NCBI GenBank assembly: GCA_963819735.1
Contig: CAWFXC010000001.1
Span: forward strand, 2,542,001-2,606,000
DNA from: CAWFXC01 sp963819735
GTDB lineage: Bacteria; Actinomycetota; Acidimicrobiia; IMCC26256; DASPTH01
Direction of reading: 5' to 3'
DNA: 64,000 nucleotides
Position 1 is the stretch's first letter. Each line of letters begins with the position of its first letter. The position numbers were made by a program, and so were the translations under genes. The notes below the pieces were generated by a model. That model made no database searches. It was not told where the DNA came from and saw nothing but the letters and a program-made list of their open reading frames with translations. Below are positions 25,604 through 35,208 of the stretch, piece after piece.

Positions 25604-27123
25604 GCGACCCCGAGGTCATCCCCGAACCGCGCGCCTCCTCGCAGCCCACTCCGGGCCGGCGCGCCCGCAAGGTGCGCCGCGGACCGATTCTGTTCGTGGT
25701 GGTGGCCGCGCTGGTCGCCGCGGTGGTCGTGCAGCAGAGCGAGTCCTCGTCGAGCAGCAGTTCGGGCCCCGCGGCCGCGGTCGTCGACGGCGTGAGCATG
25801 CCGCCCGCCGCCGCCCTGTCCGCGACCTGGTTCTGCGCCGAGGGCACCTCGACCCCCGACGGCCGCGCCACCGAGACCGTCCTCATCGCCAGCATGGCCG
25901 ACACGCCCATCGAGGCCACCGTCACCGTCATGCCCGGGAACGCCACGCCGGTGGCCAAGCGCATCCGAGTCGCGCCGCGGGCGCAGGTCAACGTGCCGAT
26001 CGCCGACATCCTGGTGGCGGCGGAGCCCGGGGTCACGGTCGAGATCACCGGCGGCCGGGCTGTTGTCTCCCACCAACTCGTCAACGGTTCCGACATCGCG
26101 GTCGAGCCGTGCAGCCGATCGGCCGGCCCCGACTGGTACTTCGCCGCGGGCACCACGGTCAAGGGGTCGACGCACTACCTCGCGCTGTTCAACCCCTTCG
26201 GCGACGACGCGATCGTCGACGTCACGTTCCTCACCGACACCGGGGTGCAGCAGCCCGATCAGCTCCAGGCCATCGATGTCCCGCGGCGCACGCGGATCTC
26301 GGTCGCCGTCCACGAGGCGGTCCCGCGCCAGGAGCTCATCGCCACCAGCGTGCACGCGCGCACCGGTCGCATCGTCGCCGAACGGACGCAGATCTTCGAC
26401 GGCACCCCGCCCGATTCCGCCGCCGACCCCACGCGCCAGGGGATCGCGGTCTCGCTCGGCGCGCAGTCGCCGTCGCCCACGTGGCGCATCGTCGCCGGGA
26501 GCACGAAGAACGGCGGCACCGCGATGCTCGGGCTCGCCAACTTCAACTCGGTCAACACCAGCGTCGAGGTCTCGGTGATCCTCGGTGGTGATCAGGCCCT
26601 GCCCCCGCAGACGGTCAGCGTGCCCGCGCGCGGCGTCGTCGCCGTCGACCTGACCGCGCGCGTGCCCGCCGACACCGACTACGCGGTCATCGTCACGTCG
26701 CGCGACGCGGAAGGGGTCACCGGCCCGGTCGTCGCCGAGGTGCTCGCCACCTGGCCCGAGGCGTCGTCGTCGACCGGCGTGGCCAGCACGATGGGTTCGC
26801 CGCTAGCGGCGCGACGATGGATCGTGCCGCTCCCGCACGTCGACGCCGACGCCACCCTCACCGTGCTCGATCCCGGCCTCACCCCCGTCACCGCCACACT
26901 GCTCCCGGCGCCGCAGGTCGACCGCCGCACCGGCCCCACCAGCGAGCCCGAGCGTGCCATCAGCCCCGGCCGGCTCGCGGTGTTCCAGATCGTGCACCTC
27001 GACGCGCAGACCGACGCGATGGTCGTCACCGCCGATCACCCGGTGGTGGTCGGGCTCACCGTGCTCGGCAACGCCGGCGCGTCCACCAGCGCTGCCATCC
27101 CCGACCTCGCGTACGCGGGCTGA
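25600..27123 (+). CDS. DUF5719-type secreted/anchored protein
   Basis: 507 residues from ATG 25600 (ATGA overlap with the previous stop). A basic cytoplasmic start is followed by one helix (GPILFVVVAALVAAVVV, about residues 28-44), a polyserine stretch, then a long beta-rich ectodomain with repeated blocks such as YFAAGTTVKGSTHYLALFNPF and WRIVAGSTKNGGTAMLGLANF, which look like duplicated modules. In actinobacteria DUF5719 proteins commonly follow this kind of GT2 membrane protein. Role probably in wall-glycan assembly; no catalytic residues are obvious. Confidence 0.75.
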   Translation: MSDPEVIPEPRASSQPTPGRRARKVRRGPILFVVVAALVAAVVVQQSESSSSSSSGPAAAVVDGVSMPPAAALSATWFCAEGTSTPDGRATETVLIASMADTPIEATVTVMPGNATPVAKRIRVAPRAQVNVPIADILVAAEPGVTVEITGGRAVVSHQLVNGSDIAVEPCSRSAGPDWYFAAGTTVKGSTHYLALFNPFGDDAIVDVTFLTDTGVQQPDQLQAIDVPRRTRISVAVHEAVPRQELIATSVHARTGRIVAERTQIFDGTPPDSAADPTRQGIAVSLGAQSPSPTWRIVAGSTKNGGTAMLGLANFNSVNTSVEVSVILGGDQALPPQTVSVPARGVVAVDLTARVPADTDYAVIVTSRDAEGVTGPVVAEVLATWPEASSSTGVASTMGSPLAARRWIVPLPHVDADATLTVLDPGLTPVTATLLPAPQVDRRTGPTSEPERAISPGRLAVFQIVHLDAQTDAMVVTADHPVVVGLTVLGNAGASTSAAIPDLAYAG

Positions 27124-27126
27124 GTC

Positions 27127-27591
27127 GTGGTCGCCCGTCTCGCCATCGGCGTCGTCATCCTGGTGGTCGTCGGCCTGATCGCGTGGCGGCTCCAACACCG
27201 GCCGCCGGATCCGCCGCCGCGCGACGTGTATCCGGTTCCCAAGCAGCTCGACCGTCACGACTTCCCCCGGCCCGGCGCGCCGTGGTTGGTCGCGCTGTTC
27301 TCGTCGACGGCGTGCGACTCGTGCCAGGGGCTCGCCCCGAAGCTGGTGCCGCTCGAGTCGGGCGACGTCGCGGTGTGCGAGATCGAGGCGGAGAAGCAGG
27401 GCGACCTCCACCAGCGCTACGAGCTGGCGGCGATCCCGACGACCGTCGTCGCCGATGCCGACGGCGTGGTGCGGCGGGCCTTCGTGGGGGCGTTCACGGC
27501 CACCGACCTCTGGGCCGCGCTGGCCGAGCTACGCGACCCCGGCAGCACCCCCGAACCCACCCTCGGCGGACTCGACGACAACTCGAATTAG
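27127..27591 (+). CDS. Membrane-anchored thioredoxin-like protein
   Basis: 154 residues from GTG 27127. One N-terminal helix (LAIGVVILVVVGLIAWRL), then a thioredoxin fold outside the membrane with the CxxC motif in TACDSCQGL at about residues 63-66 and the cis-proline loop AAIPTTVVADADG. It completes the unit with the large glycosyltransferase and DUF5719 protein (3-bp gap) and may reduce or form disulfides in those ectodomains. Confidence 0.82.
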   Translation: MVARLAIGVVILVVVGLIAWRLQHRPPDPPPRDVYPVPKQLDRHDFPRPGAPWLVALFSSTACDSCQGLAPKLVPLESGDVAVCEIEAEKQGDLHQRYELAAIPTTVVADADGVVRRAFVGAFTATDLWAALAELRDPGSTPEPTLGGLDDNSN

Positions 27592-27615
27592 GAACGAGCG
27601 ATCGCTCGAGTTCCT
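27590..27615. terminator. Two-way hairpin terminator overlapping both stop codons
   Basis: The imperfect inverted repeat AGGAAC-G-AGCGAT / ATCGCT-CGA-GTTCCT spans the TAG of the thioredoxin-like gene and the TAG of ftsH (read on the minus strand). Symmetry and position between convergent genes suggest a shared terminator without a U tract. Confidence 0.6.
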
Positions 27616-29719
27616 ACTCGACGAAGTCGGTGAGTGACTCGCCCTCGGGCGGCAGCGGGATCTCCTCGAGCGTGCCGTCGGCCCGCAGGACCCGGCGGAG
27701 CCCGCCGCTCTTGTGGCCCATCGCCTCGTCGACCAGGCGTCCGACCTCGGCGCCGTCGACGGTCTCGTGCTCCAACAGCGCCTCGGCGACCGCGACCAGA
27801 CCGGCCTTGTGGTGGGTGAGCGTCGTGCGCGTGCGGTTCTCCTCGTCGCGCAGGATCCGCTCGACCTCTTCGTCGATGACGCGCGCGGTCTCGTCGGAGT
27901 AGTCACGCGTGTGCACGAGGTCCTCACCCAGGAACACCGCGCCTTCGGAACCCCAGGCCATCGGCCCGATGCGGTCGGACATGCCCCACTCGCGGACCAT
28001 GCGGCGGGCGATCTCGGTGGCGCGCACCAGGTCGTTCTGCGCGCCGGTCGACTTCGACTGGAACATGATCTCTTCGGCGACGCGTCCGCCCATGAACACC
28101 GCGAGCGTGTCGCCCAGGTAGTCCTTGTCGTGGGAGTAGCGCTCCTCGATCGGCATCTGCTGGGTCATGCCGAGCGCCATGCCGGTCGGGAGGATGGTGA
28201 CCTTGTGCACCGGGTCGGCGTGATCGAACACGTAGGCCGCCACCGCGTGCCCGGCCTCGTGGTACGCCGTGTGTTCCTTCTCCTCGGTGTTCATCATGAT
28301 CGACGGCCGGCGCAGACCCATGAGCACGCGGTCGCGGGCGTCGTCGAAGTCGTTGGCGTGGATCTCGTTGTCGCCCCGGCGCACCGCGAACAACGCGGCT
28401 TCGTTCACGAGGTTGGCGAGGTCGGCGCCCGCCATGCCGGGCGTGCCGCGTGCGACGACGTTCACGTCGACGTCGGGCGCGATCTTCTTGTCCTTGAAGT
28501 GGACCTTGAGGATGTCGTTGCGCTCGTCCTGCGTGGGGAGCGGCACCATGATCTGGCGGTCGAACCGACCGGGGCGCAGCAACGCGGGATCGAGGACGTC
28601 GGGCCGGTTGGTGGCCGCCATCATCACGATGCCCTCGGTGGCCTCGAAGCCGTCCATCTCCGCCAACATCTGGTTGAGCGTCTGCTCGCGTTCGTCGTGG
28701 CCACCACCGAGACCGGCGCCGCGCTTGCGGCCGATGGAGTCGATCTCGTCGACGAAGATGATCGCGGGTGCCTGCTTGCGCGCGGTCTGGAAGAGATCGC
28801 GGACGCGGGCGGCACCGACGCCGACGAACATCTCCATGAAGTCGGAACCGGTCACCGAGACGAAGGGCACGCCCGCCTCACCGGCGACCGCCCGCGCGAT
28901 GAGCGTCTTGCCGGTTCCCGGCGGGCCGACGAGCAACACGCCCTTCGGGATCCGGGCGCCGATCTCCTTGAACTTGCCGGGGTTCTTCAGGAAATCGACG
29001 ACCTCGGCGATCTCCTGTTTCACCGGCCCGTAGCCGGCGACGTCGTTGAACGTCGTCTTCGGCTTCTCGGTGTTGTAGACCTTGGCGCGGCTGCGGCCGA
29101 TGTTCATGACCGCGCCCATCTGGCCCTGCGCGCGGCGGCTCATCCAGACGAACAGTCCGATGATGAGCACGAGCGGGAGCACCCACAGCAGGATGTCGCC
29201 GAGGATGTTGCTACCCGCGTCGACGTACTTGAAGTCGATGTTCTTCTTCTTGATCTCCGCGAGCAGCGTGTCGGGGAGGTTGTCCTTCGGGCCCGAGCTC
29301 GAGAACTCCTTCTTGCCGCCCTGCGGTTCGGTGAACGTGCCGCTGATCGCGCCGCTCGACTTGTTGAAGTCGATGCTCTTGACGTTGCCGTCGTCGACCT
29401 GCGACACGAACTGCGAATACGTGAGGTCGGCCTTCGACGTGCCTCCACCCGCGAGGCTGCTCACGACGAACGCGGCTGCGATGAGCGCGAGCACGATCCA
29501 GGGGACCCACCGCAACGACGGCGACCCGCCACCCGACGGCGAAGAGGGCTTGCGTTCCCGGGGCGGGCGCTCGCCGGGAGGACCGTCCTGGGGACGCGAG
29601 CCGTCAGGGCGCCATCCCGGCGGGGGAGTGGGCGGACGCCCGTTGGGCGCGCCGAACGTGTTCTGGTCGCCGGTGTCGGGTTCGACCCCGGGGTCGAGAT
29701 CGGTTTGGCGACGGCTCAT
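27614..29719 (-). CDS. ftsH: ATP-dependent zinc metalloprotease FtsH
   Basis: 701-residue membrane AAA+ protease that degrades misfolded and regulatory proteins. A long Pro/Gly-rich N-terminus precedes two helices (VPWIVLALIAAAFVVSSLA and ILLWVLPLVLIIGLFVWM) that bracket the FtsH extracellular domain. Walker A is VGPPGTGKT, Walker B IIFVDEIDSIG, the second region of homology MAATNRPDVLDPALLRPGRFD, and the zinc site AYHEAGHAVAAY near residue 487. The leader has TACCAT about 32 nt upstream and a GAGGAG ribosome site, so it is not leaderless. Confidence 0.97.
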   Translation of the reverse strand: MSRRQTDLDPGVEPDTGDQNTFGAPNGRPPTPPPGWRPDGSRPQDGPPGERPPRERKPSSPSGGGSPSLRWVPWIVLALIAAAFVVSSLAGGGTSKADLTYSQFVSQVDDGNVKSIDFNKSSGAISGTFTEPQGGKKEFSSSGPKDNLPDTLLAEIKKKNIDFKYVDAGSNILGDILLWVLPLVLIIGLFVWMSRRAQGQMGAVMNIGRSRAKVYNTEKPKTTFNDVAGYGPVKQEIAEVVDFLKNPGKFKEIGARIPKGVLLVGPPGTGKTLIARAVAGEAGVPFVSVTGSDFMEMFVGVGAARVRDLFQTARKQAPAIIFVDEIDSIGRKRGAGLGGGHDEREQTLNQMLAEMDGFEATEGIVMMAATNRPDVLDPALLRPGRFDRQIMVPLPTQDERNDILKVHFKDKKIAPDVDVNVVARGTPGMAGADLANLVNEAALFAVRRGDNEIHANDFDDARDRVLMGLRRPSIMMNTEEKEHTAYHEAGHAVAAYVFDHADPVHKVTILPTGMALGMTQQMPIEERYSHDKDYLGDTLAVFMGGRVAEEIMFQSKSTGAQNDLVRATEIARRMVREWGMSDRIGPMAWGSEGAVFLGEDLVHTRDYSDETARVIDEEVERILRDEENRTRTTLTHHKAGLVAVAEALLEHETVDGAEVGRLVDEAMGHKSGGLRRVLRADGTLEEIPLPPEGESLTDFVE

Positions 29720-29886
29720 CGGTCGGCCGGCTCCTCGTCGTGAATTCCACCATGGTACGGCCCCGCCGGAGTCGTGGCCGAGCGGGACGACGAAAGAAGC
29801 AGCACAGTTGGGTCTAACACGCGCCCGTCTCCACCGATTCCCCTTTTCGAGGCGGTTCGGCCGTTCCGGGGCGGCTCCGCCGTTCT

Positions 29887-29907
29887 CGCGACGGCTGCGC
29901 CGTCGCG
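29887..29907. repeat. Perfect 9-bp-stem hairpin in the ftsH-CPBP gap
   Basis: CGCGACGGC-TGC-GCCGTCGCG lies about 60 bp upstream of the CPBP start in a 247-bp divergent gap. The gap also holds several GGTTCGGCCG-like GC clusters. It cannot be a terminator of a flanking gene because both genes point away, so a protein-binding site is the more likely role. Confidence 0.5.
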
Positions 29908-29953
29908 GTGCCGTTCCACTCGGCGCGCGGTCGGGCCGGCTGTAGTGACCCGG

Positions 29954-29959
29954 TAACGT
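29954..29959 (+). promoter_or_regulatory. -10 box TAACGT of the CPBP protease
   Basis: TAACGT lies 7 nt before GTG 29967. Confidence 0.45.
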
Positions 29960-29966
29960 TCAGCGC

Positions 29967-30755
29967 GTGGATCCCGGCGACGCGCTCCCGCCGCCTCCGC
30001 CGCCACCACCGCCGCCCCCGGGCCCGCCGCCTCCGCTGCCACCGGGTGCCGACTCCGGAGCCCGGCCCCGCATCCGTTGGGGGATCGGCGACGCGGTCTG
30101 GGCCTTCGTGGCCGGGCTGGTGGCATCGGTCGTCGGCGCGGTCTTCGTCATCAACGCCAGCAAGCCGATCCAGCTCATCGTCCTGATCGCCGCCCAGGAC
30201 CTCACGATCATCGCGTGGCTGGCCGTGGTCGCGCGCAAGAAGGGGGCGGGTTCCCTCCGGGCCGACTTCGGCTTCATGATCCGCCCGCCCGGGCGATCTT
30301 GGTTCGACGACGTGCCCTGGTTCTTCGCCGGGATCGGTCTCCAGATCGCGGCGCTGGTACCGACCCAGCTCCTCGTCGAGCTCTACGGCCACACCGCCAA
30401 GCAGGACGTCGTCAAAACGGCCGATCAGGCCCGCGGCTGGCAGGTGCCGCTCATCATCCTGGCGGTGGCGATCCTGGCCCCGGTCACCGAGGAGCTGCTG
30501 TTCCGGGGCGCGCTGCTGCGGGCGCTCCTGCGCCGCACGACCCCCGACAACGCCGTCCTCATCTCCGCCGGGATCTTCGGGCTGGTGCACGTGCTCGGCG
30601 ACCCGTCGGTGGGATCCCTGGTCGCGCTGCCGGCGATCGTCCTGCTCGGCGTGGTCTCCGGCTACCAGGCCACGAAGACGGGCAACCTCTCGCGCTCGAT
30701 CATGTTGCACATCGGGTTCAACGTGCTCAGTGTCGTGCTCCTGTTCACGACCTGA
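29967..30755 (+). CDS. CPBP-family intramembrane metalloprotease
   Basis: 262 residues from GTG 29967. The first 30 residues are almost all proline (an eleven-proline run), followed by about seven hydrophobic segments. The three CPBP (Abi/Rce1) motifs are present: EExxxR in VTEELLFRGALLRA at about residues 174-182, the single His in FGLVHVLGD, and HxxxN in MLHIGFNVLS. It probably cleaves or processes membrane-linked substrates; bacterial roles range from bacteriocin immunity to signal proteolysis and are not resolved here. Confidence 0.88.
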   Translation: MDPGDALPPPPPPPPPPPGPPPPLPPGADSGARPRIRWGIGDAVWAFVAGLVASVVGAVFVINASKPIQLIVLIAAQDLTIIAWLAVVARKKGAGSLRADFGFMIRPPGRSWFDDVPWFFAGIGLQIAALVPTQLLVELYGHTAKQDVVKTADQARGWQVPLIILAVAILAPVTEELLFRGALLRALLRRTTPDNAVLISAGIFGLVHVLGDPSVGSLVALPAIVLLGVVSGYQATKTGNLSRSIMLHIGFNVLSVVLLFTT

Positions 30756-30811
30756 CGCCCCTTCTCGACGTCCGGACCGCCGCCCCGCGGTGACCGATTT
30801 GCCGGGTTTCG

Positions 30812-30848
30812 ACCGCGGCCGACGGAGGGCCGCGGTGACGCCGGTCAC
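30812..30848 (+). promoter_or_regulatory. Two overlapping hairpins before the zinc-ribbon gene
   Basis: Stem A is ACCGCGGCC (30812-30820) with GGCCGCGGT (30828-30836). Stem B is GTGAC (30835-30839) with GTCAC (30844-30848). They share bases 30835-30836, so both cannot be fully paired at once. They lie 57 nt after the CPBP stop and 31 nt before ATG 30880. Simplest reading is a terminator for CPBP; a switching leader is possible but unproven. Confidence 0.4.
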
Positions 30849-30879
30849 GGATCGCTCAAGGAATTCGCGCCGCCTGCCG

Positions 30880-31080
30880 ATGGACAGCCGGGCTGAGGAC
30901 TGGGAGGTTCCGGTGCATTGTGCAAGGTGTTCCAAGTCGGGAATGATCGAGATCCGCATGAAGGTCGCCGAGTGTGACGTGACCTTCCGTCGCTGCGGTC
31001 GGTGCGAGGCACAATCCTGGGAGACGGCCGACGGACCGGTGCAGTTGGTGCACGTCCTCGACCTCGCCCGAGTGCGCTGA
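30880..31080 (+). CDS. Small zinc-ribbon protein
   Basis: 66 residues from ATG 30880. Two CxxC knuckles, VHCARCSKSG and RRCGRCEAQSW, are 20 or so residues apart and should bind one zinc. The spacer (MIEIRMKVAECDVTFRRC) is beta-like. The frame is open farther upstream, but those residues are Arg/Pro-rich and unlike protein. Small actinobacterial zinc ribbons of this kind are of unknown role, possibly nucleic-acid binding. A strong hairpin closes the gene. Confidence 0.72.
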   Translation: MDSRAEDWEVPVHCARCSKSGMIEIRMKVAECDVTFRRCGRCEAQSWETADGPVQLVHVLDLARVR

Positions 31081-31093
31081 CCCAACCGAACTC

Positions 31094-31119
31094 GTCGCCG
31101 GTGATCTGTCACCGGCGAC
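31094..31119 (+). terminator. Strong hairpin terminator after the zinc-ribbon gene
   Basis: A perfect 11-bp stem, GTCGCCGGTGA with TCACCGGCGAC around a 4-nt loop, begins 14 nt after the stop codon. There is no T tract, as is common for actinobacterial terminators. Confidence 0.75.
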
Positions 31120-31188
31120 CCATCCGCGGCGAGCATCGCCGTCGTGCACCGCGCGTGAGAACGCGGGGTCGCCTGGCATGCTGACCGG

Positions 31189-33817
31189 ATGGCCGCTGCG
31201 CAGGGCGTGATGGACGCGCCCGCACCCGGGGACCGCCGGGAGCGCGGCGAGGACGACGGCGGTGGCGGCGAGCCGCCGCCGGTTCCGAAGGCGTGGTACG
31301 ACCGGCTCGAGTGGTGGGTCGGCATCGCGATCGTCGTCACGTGCTGCATCTATGTGTTCCTGCAGCTCCAGCCGTCGCTGCTGTTCCTGAACACCACGAT
31401 CACGGGCGGCGACACCGGGGCCCACGTGTGGTTCCCCGCGTTCCTGCGCGACCACCTGTTGCCGTTCCGGCTGTCGGGCTGGTCGCCCGACTTCTACGCC
31501 GGCTTCCCCGCCGGGCAGTTCTACTTCCCGTTCCCCGCGGTCCTGATCGTCATCCTCGACGTCTTCCTGCCCTACAACGTCGCGTTCAAGCTCGTCACCG
31601 CGCTGGGGCCGCTGCTCCTGCCCGTCGGCGCCTACGTGTTCGCCCGGGGCATCCGCGCGCCGCGGCCCGACCGCGCCACTCTTCTCGGTGGCTGCCGTCG
31701 CCTTCCTGTTCTTCAAGGGCGGCGGCGATTCCACGATGGTCTTCGACCTCCACATCATGGGCGGCACCCTCGCCAGCACGTTCGCGGGGGAGTACTCGTT
31801 CATGATCGCGGTGGCCCTGGCGCTGTGCTTCCTCGGCACGTTGGCGCGCGCGCTCGACCGGCGCGGCCCGCTGTGGCTGCCCGCGGTGCTCTTCGCGCTC
31901 ACCATCACCAGCCACCTCGTCGTCGGGGTGTTCGCGGTGTTCGCCGGCGTGTTGATCTGGCTGCTGCTGCAGCGCCCGTGGCGCAACTTCAGCCGGGCGG
32001 TCGCGATCGGCGCCGTCGGCGTGCTGCTCACCGCGGTGTGGCTCGTCCCGCTGGCCGCCAACCTCGCGTACACGACCGACATGCGCTACGAGCCGATCGG
32101 CAACTACCTCGACTGGATGTTCCTGTCGGTCAACTGGTACCTGTACCCGCTCGCGCTCTTCGCGCTCGGCGCGGGGATCTACTACCGCCGACGCGCCACG
32201 CTGGTCGTCGCGTCGATCACGGCCGCGACCGGGCTCGTCTTCTACAACTGGGAGGGCATCCGCAGCGTCTTCGGCAAGGCGCCGGCGTGGAACCTCCGGC
32301 TGCTGCCGTTCTGGTACCTGATGCTGTTCCTGCTCGCGGCGCTGGGCGTCGCCGAGATGGCCCGGCTCACCGCGCTGGGGATCACATGGGTTATCCGGGG
32401 CCCCGCCGAACGCCCCGCGCCCGCGGGCCTGGCGCCCGAACCCACACTCGACTGCACGTCCGAGTCCGCGGTCGACTCCACGTCCGCGTCCGTCGTCACT
32501 GCCACCGCCGCCGAACCCGCGCCCGACGGCGCGCCCGCGCCCGGAGCCGCGGCGCGACAGTCGCGCCGCGCCCGCAACGTCGTGGCGCGGCGTTCCACGC
32601 GGGTCGTCGCCATCACCCTGCTCGCGGTCCTCGCCACCACCGTCGCGCTGGTGCGGGTGCAGCAGACGCGCGGCTTCCTCCCGTACTGGGCCCGTTACAA
32701 CTACACGGGTTACGAGGGCGGCAGCACCGCCAACTTCACCAAGAAGTCGTGGACCGAGTACCGCGCGTTCATGGACACCGCCGACAAGCTCGCACCCGGC
32801 CGCATGGCCTGGGAGGGGGGCGACGCCATCGGCGCGTACGGCACCCCCCTTGCCTTGATGCTCCTCCCGTACTGGACCCACGGTCGGATCACGTCGATGG
32901 AAGGCCTCTACTTCGAGGCCTCGGCCACGACGCCGTACCACTTCATGATGATCGCGACGCTGGCGCAGACGCCGTCGAACCCGGTGCGCGGGCTCCCGTA
33001 CCGCACGATCGCCGACTTCGATCTCGGGGTGCGGTACATGCAGCTCATGGGCGTCCGCTACTACGCCGCCTTCACCGACCAGGCCAAGGCGGCGGCGGCG
33101 AAGAACCCGGCGCTCCGCGTCGTGGCCACCGTCCCGGACCTCGACAACAAGCCGCCCGACGGCTGGACGATCTACGAGGTCGCGGATTCCCCCACGGTGC
33201 AGGCCCTCGACTACCAGCCCGTCGTGGCCGAGAACCTCGAGTCGGCGCCGTCATGGCAGTGCGGGGGCCAGCCGAAGCCCACGCTCGTCGGCACCCCAGT
33301 CGATGAGTTCAGCCCGTGGGAGTGTCTGGCCGTGCCGTGGTTCAACGATCCCACCGCGCTCGACCGCCCGCTCACCGACGGCGGCCCGGCCTCGTGGCAG
33401 CACGCCGACGCCGCCCAGGCCCGCACGGTGGCCAAGAAGCCGCTCCCGAAGGTGAAGGTGTCGAACATCCGCACCACCGACGAGTCGATCCAGTTCGACG
33501 TCTCCCGCACCGGGGTGCCGGTGATGGTGAAGACGTCGTACTACCCGAACTGGCAGGCCGAAGGGGCCGACGGCCCGTGGCGGGCCACGCCCAACTTCAT
33601 GGTGGTCGTGCCCACCAGCAAGCACGTGACGCTCACCTACGGCACCTCGACCGCCGACTGGGCGGGCCGCTTCCTCACCCTCGTCGGCCTGGCCGGCCTG
33701 GCCGGGCTGGTCTGGTGGGGTGTGGCCGCCGCCCGGGCCGGTGATTCCGGGCTCGACGATTCCGGTGTTGGATCCACCCGGCGGCGGGTACCATTTCCGT
33801 CCCGCTCCCGGCGGTGA
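31189..33817 (+). CDS. Large polytopic membrane protein (6-pyruvoyl-tetrahydropterin-synthase-related family), with an apparent frameshift
   Basis: From ATG 31189, a charged start is followed by WWVGIAIVVTCCIYVFLQL, then GGDTGAHVWFPAFLRDHLL and GWSPDFYAGFPAGQFYFPFP, signatures of this YfhO-like glycosyltransferase-fold family. The frame breaks near 31666: removing one C of a CCC run restores PRPTAPLFSVAAVAFLFFKG. Restored length is about 875 residues with roughly ten helices in the first half, an Ala/Pro-rich insert (about 420-460), and a large ectodomain before a last helix. Likely a membrane transferase in glycan or lipid assembly. It is followed 15 bp later by manB. Confidence 0.75.
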
Positions 33818-33832
33818 GGACCCGAGGCTCCC

Positions 33833-35179
33833 GTGCCCGACTCTGCGCTCGATTCCATCTTCAAGGCCTACGACGTTCGCGGCGTCTATCCCGACGAGCT
33901 CGACGAGTCGATCGCCCGTCGGGTGGGCAACGCGTTCGTGGCGTTCACCGGTTCCGCCCTCGTCCTCGTGGGTCGTGACGACCGCCCGTCGTCGGAGCCG
34001 CTGGTCGCCGCGTTCATCGAGGGTGCCGTCGTCGCCGGGGCCGACGTCGTCGACCTCGGCCTCGCGTCCACCGACCTCTGCTACTTCGCCGCCGGCAGCC
34101 TCGACGCCCCGGCCGCGATGTTCACCGCCAGCCACAACCCGGCCGAGTACAACGGCATCAAGATGTGCCGGGCGGCCGCCGCACCGATCGGCCAGGACAC
34201 CGGCCTGGCCGAGATCAAGGCGATGGTCGCGGGAGGTTTGCTCGAACGGGCCGAGGATCCCGGTCGCGTCCAACAGCGCGATCTCCTGCCCGCGTTCGTC
34301 GAGCACGTGCACTCGCAGGTCGACGTCACCGCGTTGGCGCCGATCACGGTCGTCGCCGACACCGCCAACGGTGTCGGCGGTCTCACCGTCCCCGCGGTGT
34401 TCGAGGATCTGCCCATGCATCTCACGATGCTCTACGGCGAGCTCGACGGCACGTTCCCGAATCACCAGGCCGATCCCACCGCGTTGGAGAACCTGAAGGA
34501 TCTGCAACGCGCGGTGCGCGACTCCGACGCCGGTCTCGGTCTCGCGTTCGACGGCGACGCCGACCGCGTCGTGCTCGTCGACGACCAGGCGCAGCCGGTG
34601 TCCGGTTCCACCACCACCGCGATCCTGGCCGCCGCCATGCTGGCGCGCTACCCGGGCGAGAAGATCGTGCACAACCTGATCTGCTCGAAGGCGGTGCCCG
34701 AGATCGTGCGGGAGCTCGGCGGCACGCCCATCCGCACCCGTGTCGGTCACTCGTTCATCAAGCAGGTGATGTTGGAGACAGGCGCGGTGTTCGGGGGCGA
34801 GCACTCCGCGCACTACTACTTCCGCGCCAACTACCGCGCCGATTCCGGCATCATCGCCGCGTTGCTCGTGCTCGAGCAGCTCTCGAAGTCCGGCGTGCCG
34901 CTCTCCGAGATGCGCAAGCCGTTCGAGCGCTACGCGATGTCGGGCGAGATCAACACCCGCGTCGACGATCCGCTCGCGGTCATCGAGCACCTGGCCGAGG
35001 CCTATTCGTCGGCCGAACAGGATCGTCTCGACGGTCTCACCGTCGACCTCGGCGACTGGTGGTTCAATCTGCGCGCCAGCAACACCGAACCGCTGCTCCG
35101 CCTCAACCTCGAAGCCCCCGACCGCGCTTCTTGTGACGCCCACACCGCCGAGGTGCTGGCGCTCGTGCGCGGCAAGTAA
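33833..35179 (+). CDS. manB: Phosphomannomutase / phosphoglucomutase
   Basis: 448 residues from GTG 33833. All four hexose-phosphate mutase motifs are present: the phosphoserine loop FTASHNPAEYNG at about residue 100, the metal loop FDGDADRVVL near 240, the sugar loop GGEHSAHYYF near 322, and the phosphate site RASNTEPLLRLN near 415. Interconverts mannose-6-P and mannose-1-P, which supplies ManC in this window. Neighbouring Trm112-like and isomerase genes form one operon, the same order as I recall for mycobacterial pmmA and Rv3256c. Confidence 0.92.
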   Translation: MPDSALDSIFKAYDVRGVYPDELDESIARRVGNAFVAFTGSALVLVGRDDRPSSEPLVAAFIEGAVVAGADVVDLGLASTDLCYFAAGSLDAPAAMFTASHNPAEYNGIKMCRAAAAPIGQDTGLAEIKAMVAGGLLERAEDPGRVQQRDLLPAFVEHVHSQVDVTALAPITVVADTANGVGGLTVPAVFEDLPMHLTMLYGELDGTFPNHQADPTALENLKDLQRAVRDSDAGLGLAFDGDADRVVLVDDQAQPVSGSTTTAILAAAMLARYPGEKIVHNLICSKAVPEIVRELGGTPIRTRVGHSFIKQVMLETGAVFGGEHSAHYYFRANYRADSGIIAALLVLEQLSKSGVPLSEMRKPFERYAMSGEINTRVDDPLAVIEHLAEAYSSAEQDRLDGLTVDLGDWWFNLRASNTEPLLRLNLEAPDRASCDAHTAEVLALVRGK

Positions 35180-35208
35180 CCACCCCAGAACAGGGAGTCA
35201 CAGTCACG

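Noticed and set aside
29720..29966. Intrinsic terminator at the 29887-29907 hairpin
   Set aside because: Both flanking genes are transcribed away from it, so it terminates neither.
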